Shown: piece by piece, positions 1 through 5,241 of the stretch | Layout of the letters: every line of letters begins with the position of its first letter | How positions within the stretch are numbered: position 1 is the stretch's first letter | NCBI GenBank assembly: GCA_030526445.1 | Contig: JAUNCV010000100.1 | Coordinates: 1-7,667 of the forward strand | Origin: Bacteroidales bacterium | Lineage (GTDB): Bacteria; Bacteroidota; Bacteroidia; Bacteroidales; UBA3663 | Length of the DNA: 7,667 nucleotides | Reading direction: 5' to 3' | Notes under the pieces: generated by a model | Seen by the model: the letters and a program-made list of their open reading frames with translations, nothing else | What the model was told of the DNA's origin: nothing | The model's database searches: none | Program-made: the position numbers and the translations under genes

Positions 1-14
1 AAGATTAATAACAA

Positions 15-91
15 AAACAAACAAAAAAAGTTGCTTACAATTTCTTACAAAATGCGAAGCAAGAAATCATAAGCGACCTAACTTACTGAAT
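15..91. repeat. Direct repeat, copy 1 of a duplicated control region
   Basis: This copy matches 1785-1861 at a constant offset of 1770 bases. The first 41 bases (15-55) are identical and the next 36 differ at 8 positions, giving 69/77 identity by hand count. The two copies bracket the TPR lipoprotein gene. In the other copy the segment lies directly upstream of that gene and includes its -33 element, so this copy probably serves a paralogous minus-strand gene beginning just left of the window. The matching -7 element would fall at or beyond the window edge. The paralogue is inferred, not seen. Confidence 0.85.
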
Positions 92-133
92 TATAAAATT
101 ATATACTAAAGTCTCTACATTTTTCAAATGCTA

Positions 134-166
134 AAGATGTAACATAACGAGTAAGGATGTAACATG
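134..166. repeat. Paired GATGTAACAT direct repeat
   Basis: GATGTAACAT occurs at 136-145 and again at 156-165, exactly 20 bp apart, just past the stop of the TPR lipoprotein gene. Each copy is close to palindromic (ATGT-A-ACAT). The related ATGTAACA also occurs, as an inverted pair, just past the stop of the beta-barrel gene (1908-1935). It may be a processing or termination structure or a protein-binding site; nothing here decides between them. Confidence 0.4.
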
Positions 167-175
167 TAAATCAGT

Positions 176-1729
176 CTATAGTTTCTTAATAAATGCCCTC
201 CACTCTGTAGCGCCAGCATCTTCGCTCAGATATTTCTTGGCAAGTCTGTGGCTCGTCACACTCGAGTTTATTCCCACCAAGGCATCAATCTCCTTAACAG
301 CAAATTCGAGTTTCTCAAGCATGCACATTTCCCATTCCTCTTCACGAAGCGAATCACATTTCTCTCTAAGCAAGCCCTCGAAAGAGGGAAGGTTCTCGCA
401 GAAAAGATCATTAAGTGCTTTCCATTCTGAAACCGATGCCTTTTTGCGCTTTGTCAGATTTTCTCGAAGTTCGGCGACCACCGAAGATTGCTTCATCATT
501 CTGAGCACATTCTTTGCATTTTCTTGCTGAAGTTTGAGTTTTTCTTCAGCATGTCTGCGTTGCTCTTCCTCTCTGACGCGTTTGTTTCGATTCAGACTCG
601 CTGCCAACAAAGCAATCACTGCAACAAACAACAGCCCCAGAACGAAAATGCACAAATAGATTACCTCTTTTTCCTTCTTTACCAATTTCTCATCAATATA
701 GTCACGCTGCTCCTTCATAACCGAATTGCTGAGAAGATTCCAATATACAGAGTCCTGAAGCATCTGATGCGCATTGCAATACTGGTAGGCTCGCTCATAA
801 TCGTTCATAAGTGCATAAACCTTTGAAGCACTTCTTAAATATCTAATTCTACCATTAACAAATGGGAATTTTGCAGTATTGAACAATGCAAGGTAATATT
901 GAGCAGTATCGAAGTCTTGCAATTGGGCACAGAGATACGCTAACACGGCATAATCTGAATACAAATGCTGAGCATGATATGTTTCGAACAAAAGCTGAAA
1001 CATATTTTGGGCCTCAGCAAGTCTGTCGGTCTCAGTATCTATATAGGCCAAAGTACGAATGCACTTAACAATGGCAAACGTATCTTGCTGCTGTTCGGCT
1101 TTACTCAAAGCAGACTTCAAGCAAGCCTCACTGGCGTCATATTCGCGATTCGAATAAAGTGACACGCCCAAGTTAACCTCGCCATCCAGAACGTAGATAG
1201 GATCGGCCGAAAGTGTATATTCGTCAAGCGCACGACGAGCATAACCCTTCATATCACTATCGTAGGTCTGGGTGCAGACCGTAAACATGAAAGTATATAT
1301 CTGGCCGAGCATGAAATGATCCTGACAAGCCTCGCCATATTCTGCAGCTAAAGCTAATAACTGCCATGTTGTGCCAAAGTCTCTATTCATAACAAGATTC
1401 TGGCCATGCAAGAAATAGCACAACATTCGCTCATGGTCTGTTCCATGAACTGCCAAAAACTCTTCGGCTACACAAAGCAGTGAATCGTTAGGAGCATCAA
1501 TGCCCTGTCGGTAACAAGCATAGGTGCGCAGCAAGACATAGCGGGCCATAAAGTCGTCAGACCCAGAATGGCTCTCTGCTTCATACAACGAGTCAAGTTG
1601 TGTCAATGCCTTTGAAGGGTCTTCTTTGATCAAGGCCTCAATATGTTCAAAACCATAATCATGCTGCCTATGCGACTGGTTACAGCCACATAGCACCAAT
1701 ATGAAGGAAAGTAGAAATAGATATCTCAT
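176..1729 (-). CDS. TPR lipoprotein with internal membrane helix, coiled coil and HTH-like C-terminus
   Basis: The 517-aa product has a short hydrophobic signal ending in a lipobox (L13-C14-G15-C16), so Cys16 may be lipidated. Residues about 25-340 are helical with TPR-like pairs (for example around 180-215 and 220-250), suggesting a periplasmic interaction domain. A strong membrane helix follows at about 357-379, then a charged, probably coiled-coil stretch at about 381-430. The last 85 residues match in spacing (W436, F443, F450, L461, C469, L474, E480-I481, R495, K498-K499) the LuxR-like HTH tail of many Bacteroidetes TPR regulators. The recognition-helix region looks degenerate. I infer a membrane-spanning sensor that may act on DNA or a cytoplasmic partner. 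The signal peptide plus second membrane helix fits a periplasmic N-half and cytoplasmic C-half. The start is set by the lipoprotein signal and a promoter 36 bp upstream. The target is unknown. Confidence 0.88.
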   Translation of the reverse strand: MRYLFLLSFILVLCGCNQSHRQHDYGFEHIEALIKEDPSKALTQLDSLYEAESHSGSDDFMARYVLLRTYACYRQGIDAPNDSLLCVAEEFLAVHGTDHERMLCYFLHGQNLVMNRDFGTTWQLLALAAEYGEACQDHFMLGQIYTFMFTVCTQTYDSDMKGYARRALDEYTLSADPIYVLDGEVNLGVSLYSNREYDASEACLKSALSKAEQQQDTFAIVKCIRTLAYIDTETDRLAEAQNMFQLLFETYHAQHLYSDYAVLAYLCAQLQDFDTAQYYLALFNTAKFPFVNGRIRYLRSASKVYALMNDYERAYQYCNAHQMLQDSVYWNLLSNSVMKEQRDYIDEKLVKKEKEVIYLCIFVLGLLFVAVIALLAASLNRNKRVREEEQRRHAEEKLKLQQENAKNVLRMMKQSSVVAELRENLTKRKKASVSEWKALNDLFCENLPSFEGLLREKCDSLREEEWEMCMLEKLEFAVKEIDALVGINSSVTSHRLAKKYLSEDAGATEWRAFIKKL

Positions 1730-1764
1730 GCTTAAAAAATAGATGGCATTATTTTGTTCACGCG

Positions 1765-1795
1765 CAAAGATAGAAAAATCAGCGAAACAAACAAA
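1765..1795 (-). promoter_or_regulatory. Bacteroidetes-type promoter of the TPR lipoprotein gene
   Basis: Read on the minus strand, TTTG (1795-1792) is followed after exactly 19 nt by TATCTTTG (1772-1765). This fits the Bacteroidetes primary-sigma consensus TTTG/TAnnTTTG. Transcription would start near 1758, about 29 nt before the ATG at 1729. The -33 element lies inside the duplicated segment, while the -7 element lies just outside the identical part. Confidence 0.72.
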
Positions 1796-1861
1796 AAAAG
1801 TTGCTTACAATTTCTTACAAAATGCAGAGCAAGAAACCACAAGCAACTTAACACACTGAAT
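1785..1861. repeat. Direct repeat, copy 2, upstream of the TPR lipoprotein gene
   Basis: This is the partner of 15-91 (69/77 identical; first 41 bases identical). It sits between the 3' end of the sigma/beta-barrel operon and the promoter of the TPR gene, and includes that promoter's -33 element. The flanking bases up to about 1936 and 175 also look loosely related (ACTAAA...CTACATT, ATGTAACA), so the whole spacer was probably duplicated. Confidence 0.85.
1801..1820 (-). promoter_or_regulatory. Candidate activator site: two TTGTAAG boxes 10 bp apart
   Basis: On the minus strand TTGTAAG occurs twice with a 10-bp period (plus-strand TTGCTTACAA then TTTCTTACAA). The boxes end 5 bp upstream of the -33 TTTG. 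Helical phasing next to the -33 element is what an activator site would look like. Both boxes are unchanged in the other copy (31-50). The binding protein is unknown. Confidence 0.45.
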
Positions 1862-1907
1862 ATCAACTAAAACTACATTATCAGAGAAAAATGAGAAAAT
1901 AGCAGCA

Positions 1908-1935
1908 TGTTACATTATTGAAGCAAAATGTAACA
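1908..1935 (-). terminator. Hairpin just past the beta-barrel gene stop, possible terminator
   Basis: TGTTACATT (1908-1916) and AATGTAACA (1927-1935) form a perfect 9-bp stem with a 10-nt loop, one base past the minus-strand stop codon. The stem is AT-rich. The downstream minus-strand sequence is T-rich (about 1877-1900) but not an uninterrupted tract, so termination is plausible rather than certain. It would end the sigma factor operon. Confidence 0.42.
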
Positions 1936-1936
1936 C

Positions 1937-3166
1937 TTAATGAGAATGAGACTTCAAAGTGAAACGCAGACCGAGGCGAAGATTGAACGAAAGAGGACGC
2001 TCTGTGCGCTGGCTCAGAACACCGGTTTTGTCATCGAAATAATAATTGATTTCGGGCTCAAGATAGGCACCTACGCTGCGACTGAATGAATACTGAATGC
2101 CCATGGCGCCATTGACCGACCACTGCCAGCGATTGATAGAAAAACTCTTTTCATCGAGGGTGGCATAAATGGCATGTTCGGCCATGCCGCCCACCGAGGC
2201 ATAAAGCTGCCAGCGACTCCACTCGGCACAACTGACTCTCAGCTTCAGAGGAACGCCCAGATAGTGCAGTTTCTGACTGACTACTTCATGACTGACGTCA
2301 AGATCGGAGGTAAGAAGCGTGTAAACCAAACCGGACTCAAGATAGAGGCGACGCGTCAGCTCTCGGCTAACAGACAAACCAAAACTCCAGGAGCGATTGT
2401 TATAAGCGCCATATACGCGCTCAGGATCGCCGTACCCTGCACGGCTTTCAGGCTCGGGTGTTGGTTTGGGGCGAAGAGAATCGGGAAGCCCTGGGCGCAA
2501 ACCTTCTATGCCTGATGCAACGCTTTCTGTTTCTCCATCGAGAAAATTAAGCGCTCCTCCGCCACTCAAGCCCAACGCCCACGAGCGGCGATGACGCGAC
2601 TTGGGCGCAGCCTGCTCCATGGCTAAGAGCACAGCCTCTTCCTCAAAGTTGCGCAATGTGGTGATGGCTTCGGGCACAGAATCGGCCACAGTCTGAGGTG
2701 CAGGCTCTGCAGTGGCAATGCTGTTTTCGGGCACATCGCATACAAGTGTATTTGGACTCGAAGCTACGGTATCTTCTTCCACAGCATTCTCTACTCTGGC
2801 AACTGGCGTTTGGGCCAAATGGTGCTGTGACACATGCACTTGTGGCTCTGCGTGGGTTTCGGCCGGCTCGAAATGCTGAGGCACGAAGTTTTGAAGTTCC
2901 AACTCACTGACACTTTCATTCTGCGCTATATCATTCTCAGAAACAAGTTGTTTCTGTCTGAATATTGCCCAACTACCGATGCCTATCACGATAAGCACAA
3001 TAGCTGCGGCCGACATGCGCTTCCACATCGGAACGATGCTCGTCTTTTTTGGCTCCAATGCAGACGAAATCTTATCCCAACCATCGGCTGGGAGCTCTGC
3101 CTCAAAGTCCGCCATTGTGTCGCGGATTTCGTTGAGCCATTTGCTGTTGTTTTCGTTCTGTATCAT
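1937..3166 (-). CDS. Anti-sigma-like membrane protein fused to a C-terminal outer-membrane beta-barrel
   Basis: The 409-aa product begins with about 50 charged residues containing a LPADGWDKI motif like the short cytoplasmic segments of Bacteroidetes anti-sigma-type proteins. One membrane helix follows at about 51-69. Residues 70-190 are a low-complexity linker rich in E, P, A, V and Q. From about 195 the sequence alternates in beta-strand fashion, with GLSGGGALNF, HYLGVPLKLRV (301-311) and a final LSFNLRLGLRFTL (392-404), typical of porin/PorT-like barrels in this phylum. The start overlaps the sigma factor stop by 4 bp (ATGA), implying translational coupling. I infer that the N-terminus restrains the sigma factor and that the linker may span the periplasm. 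A single chain in both membranes is unusual, and the barrel could instead stay periplasmic or be cleaved. There is no lipobox or cleavable signal. Confidence 0.85.
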   Translation of the reverse strand: MIQNENNSKWLNEIRDTMADFEAELPADGWDKISSALEPKKTSIVPMWKRMSAAAIVLIVIGIGSWAIFRQKQLVSENDIAQNESVSELELQNFVPQHFEPAETHAEPQVHVSQHHLAQTPVARVENAVEEDTVASSPNTLVCDVPENSIATAEPAPQTVADSVPEAITTLRNFEEEAVLLAMEQAAPKSRHRRSWALGLSGGGALNFLDGETESVASGIEGLRPGLPDSLRPKPTPEPESRAGYGDPERVYGAYNNRSWSFGLSVSRELTRRLYLESGLVYTLLTSDLDVSHEVVSQKLHYLGVPLKLRVSCAEWSRWQLYASVGGMAEHAIYATLDEKSFSINRWQWSVNGAMGIQYSFSRSVGAYLEPEINYYFDDKTGVLSQRTERPLSFNLRLGLRFTLKSHSH

Positions 3167-3711
3167 TGGTTTTCTTTTCTCCAGTTATTAATTTGTTCGG
3201 CCAAAAGCCTCTTGGCATGTACCAATTGTGAGGCCGATGTTTTCTCTTTGATGCCCAAAAGCTGTGCAATCTCGCGGTGCGAATGTCCGTCGATAACATA
3301 GAGATTGAACACGGTTCGGTAGACTGCAGGCAGTTTGCTAATCATCTGCAGAATAACGGCTTGCGGCACATCGGCCACGGTTTCTGGTTCTGGGATGTCG
3401 GGCAGCTGAGGCTCGTCGGTGGTGAAGAGTTGATGTATCTTTTCCTGTTCGCGCAAGTGCATCAGAATCACATTGTGCTGCACTCTGAAGACCCATGCCT
3501 TGAGGCTGCCTTCGCCTTGCCACTTGAACTGACTGGCGTGTGTGAGAATCTGCAAAAAGCCATCGTGCAACAGGTCTTGAGCCGTGTTTCGGTCACAAAC
3601 ATAGCGGAGGCAGACGCCAAGCAACCAGCCGGCATATGTCTCATATAGTAATCGCCCCGCTTGCGAGTCTCCCCTACGAAAGCGTTCTGCTATGTCTTGC
3701 TCAATACTCAT
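3163..3711 (-). CDS. ECF-type RNA polymerase sigma factor
   Basis: The 182-aa protein has the two ECF sigma domains. Region 2 spans about 20-88 (LYETYAGWLLGVCLRY, AQDLLHDGFLQIL, then GSLKAWVFRVQHN), for core RNA polymerase binding and -10 recognition. Region 4 spans about 120-172 (LPAVYRTVFNLYVIDGHSH, REIAQLLGIKEKTSASQL), an HTH for -35 recognition. The length is normal for the family, and the linker at about 96-118 is acidic and proline-rich. The gene is first in a two-gene operon. The next gene begins inside its stop codon and encodes the likely membrane-bound inhibitor, the usual arrangement for ECF factors. A promoter-like TATCTTTG lies about 40 bp upstream within inverted repeats. The regulon and signal cannot be read from the sequence. 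Confidence 0.94.
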   Translation of the reverse strand: MSIEQDIAERFRRGDSQAGRLLYETYAGWLLGVCLRYVCDRNTAQDLLHDGFLQILTHASQFKWQGEGSLKAWVFRVQHNVILMHLREQEKIHQLFTTDEPQLPDIPEPETVADVPQAVILQMISKLPAVYRTVFNLYVIDGHSHREIAQLLGIKEKTSASQLVHAKRLLAEQINNWRKENQ

Positions 3712-3741
3712 TAATGATTATCAGAGAGGAATTACGTTACA

Positions 3742-3782
3742 TTCGATAGCGCAAAGATATACAAAATATCTGTATCGAACAA
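3742..3782 (-). promoter_or_regulatory. Promoter of the sigma factor operon inside nested inverted repeats
   Basis: On the minus strand TATCTTTG (3759-3752) matches the -7 element. The -33 is imperfect (GTTG at 3783-3780, 20 nt away). TSS would be near 3745, about 34 nt before the ATG. The -7 lies between TTCGATA (3742-3748) and its exact complement TATCGAA (3773-3779), and GATAT/ATATC (3756-3760, 3766-3770) forms a smaller dyad inside. Such symmetry suggests an operator, possibly autoregulatory. Confidence 0.5.
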
Positions 3783-3981
3783 CAATCTGCCCTCTTTTTA
3801 TTCATTTACTCTATAAATGCAGAGATTCTGGAAATACTGCATCGAACAATGAATTTTTTTTTGAATTTGCGAAAAATTATGATATTTAACCGCAAAGATG
3901 CTGCCCGATAAGACATTTTTGCGAACATTGATAAAAATTTGCAGCCAAAATGCTATTTCTTACAACTTTCATGAACCTCAT

Positions 3982-4022
3982 TTCGACAAAAAGTGTACCT
4001 TTGTAACCATATTCGACAAAAA
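3982..4022 (+). promoter_or_regulatory. Candidate promoter of the carbonic anhydrase operon with repeated TTCGACAAAAA
   Basis: TACCTTTG at 3996-4003 fits the -7 element TAnnTTTG, placing the TSS near 4010 and leaving a leader of about 42 nt. I find no good TTTG at -33, so the promoter may need an activator. TTCGACAAAAA occurs at 3982-3992 and again at 4012-4022, 30 bp apart, on either side of the -7 element. Confidence 0.42.
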
Positions 4023-4051
4023 ACTGAAAACTTGAAAAACTGAAAGCTATT

Positions 4052-4594
4052 ATGATAGATCAGATGCTTGAACATAACCGCCGATTCGTAGAATCGAAGG
4101 AATATGAAAAATATGCTACGAGCAAGTATCCTGACAAAGGACTTGCCATTGTAACCTGCATGGACACGCGCCTCGTGGAACTGCTTCCGGCTGCGCTTGG
4201 CATCAGAAACGGTGACGTGAAAATGATTAAAAACGCGGGCGGAACCATCACCAACCCATTCGACTCGACCGTGCGCTCGCTGCTCGTGGCCATATACGAA
4301 CTGGGGGTGAACGAAGTGATGATCATTGGCCACACCAACTGCGGCGTGCAGGGAATGGATGGCGATGAGATGCTCGACCTGATGCGAAAACGCGGCATTG
4401 ACGAAGATCACATCTCGCTGATGCAACACTGCGGCATAGACCTCAAGTCGTGGCTGCACGGTTTTGATGATACTGAGTCGGCTGTGCTCGAAACTGTAGA
4501 TCTGGTGCGAAACCATCCGCTCGTGCCAAAAGATATCATTGTGCGCGGTTATATTATGGACTCTGTAACGGGCGAATTGAACCCTATCGGATAA
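4052..4594 (+). CDS. Beta-class carbonic anhydrase, short form
   Basis: The 180-aa cytoplasmic enzyme should interconvert CO2 and bicarbonate using zinc. The zinc and active-site signature is intact: C36-x-D38-x-R40 (TCMDTR), then H94-x-x-C97 (GHTNCG). NAGG (61-64) is also typical of the family. C36, H94 and C97 would bind zinc, and D38/R40 form the catalytic dyad. The length fits the short beta-CA clade rather than the roughly 220-aa CynT/Can type. There is no signal peptide. It is the first gene of a three-gene operon, with only 5 bp to the next start. In Bacteroidales bicarbonate feeds PEP carboxylation on the way to succinate, a plausible but unproven role. A second ATG four codons in is a possible alternative start. 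Confidence 0.93.
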   Translation: MIDQMLEHNRRFVESKEYEKYATSKYPDKGLAIVTCMDTRLVELLPAALGIRNGDVKMIKNAGGTITNPFDSTVRSLLVAIYELGVNEVMIIGHTNCGVQGMDGDEMLDLMRKRGIDEDHISLMQHCGIDLKSWLHGFDDTESAVLETVDLVRNHPLVPKDIIVRGYIMDSVTGELNPIG

Positions 4595-4599
4595 AAATT

Positions 4600-5241
4600 A
4601 TGGGAATCATTGACAAAATCAAAGCGCTGCTAGCCAGCGATGACGACCTACTGGGCAAAACCTCTGCATTGCAGCCCGAGAAAGGAGACTTTGTAGTTCC
4701 TGCCGAAATCAATGCTGACACCGTGCTGAAGGCGCTGGTGGAATATGGCAAAACGGCTGGCTATGTGAAAGACGAAAACAAGCAGGCTCAGAACGATGTG
4801 CTGCTGGCTTCGGTCAAGAATCAGGTGATAAAGATGCACGAAGAGGTGCTGGGCTACTATCGACGCAAAAACCTCATGCCCGACGAGAAACTGCTGAACC
4901 GACTCACTATCGAGAATATGTTCTACCTGGCCATGGGAACAGCTATTTTGGTCAAAGTAAAGAAAACCAACCTGATAGCCAGCGGTTTCTTCGGAAAAAT
5001 GATGAAGAAAGCCGGGCCAGATTACTTCTATCGCGAAGTGGCGTCGATGGCCGGTAATAAGTATGGCGACGCGCAGGTGGAACAGTTGCACCAGCATGTG
5101 CAGAAGGCTGTGTATAAACTTTTGGTCAGTTTCGACACTCAGCCCAATGCGCGCAATCTTGTTATAGAATGCGCCAAGGCTGTGTATATGTATGGCCTCA
5201 CAGTAACCATCATTAAAAAAGAAAACAACGTAACAGAATGA
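4600..5241 (+). CDS. Conserved-looking hypothetical protein between carbonic anhydrase and symporter
   Basis: I do not recognise this 213-aa family. The product lacks a signal peptide and a clear membrane helix, and is mostly helical and lysine-rich, so probably cytoplasmic. It starts with MGIIDKIKALL followed by an acidic DDD. Notable stretches are a mildly hydrophobic segment at about 104-119, a basic GFFGKMMKKAG (129-139), and HQHVQKAVYKLLVSF (164-178). I see no catalytic motif, nucleotide-binding loop or metal-binding cluster. The ATG lies 5 bp after the carbonic anhydrase stop, and the stop overlaps the symporter start by 4 bp (ATGA). It is therefore probably co-translated with both and may support or regulate the transporter. 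That role rests on gene order alone. Codon use resembles its neighbours. Confidence 0.85.
   Translation: MGIIDKIKALLASDDDLLGKTSALQPEKGDFVVPAEINADTVLKALVEYGKTAGYVKDENKQAQNDVLLASVKNQVIKMHEEVLGYYRRKNLMPDEKLLNRLTIENMFYLAMGTAILVKVKKTNLIASGFFGKMMKKAGPDYFYREVASMAGNKYGDAQVEQLHQHVQKAVYKLLVSFDTQPNARNLVIECAKAVYMYGLTVTIIKKENNVTE

Larger units (their letters stand above)
3712..4051. other. 340-bp divergent intergenic region
   Basis: This AT-rich region separates the minus-strand sigma factor operon from the plus-strand carbonic anhydrase operon. It holds a minus-strand promoter-like element within inverted repeats (3742-3782), a near-duplicate of CTGTATCGAACAA (3770-3782) at 3837-3849 with one mismatch, and a plus-strand -7-like element (3996-4003) bracketed by two TTCGACAAAAA copies. 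Open frames crossing it have no recognisable protein features, and I call no gene here. Confidence 0.7.

Noticed and set aside
488..826. Plus-strand open frame of 112 codons with hydrophobic stretches
   Set aside because: Its hydrophobicity arises opposite the coiled-coil and membrane-helix region of the TPR lipoprotein gene; no start context or family match.
15..1861. Insertion sequence or transposon bounded by the 77-bp repeats
   Set aside because: The enclosed gene is a TPR membrane protein rather than a transposase, the repeats lack inverted ends, and one carries the gene's own promoter element.
2834..3301. Plus-strand open frame of 155 codons
   Set aside because: It lies antisense across the beta-barrel and sigma factor genes and looks like a shadow of their codon usage.
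3692..3889. Small plus-strand gene in the divergent spacer
   Set aside because: The 65-codon frame begins inside the antisense sigma gene, crosses the likely promoter, and shows AT-rich low-complexity composition.
3953..4516. Minus-strand open frame of 187 codons
   Set aside because: It is antisense to the carbonic anhydrase gene, whose intact zinc-site motifs prove the plus-strand reading; the antisense product has no coherent domain.
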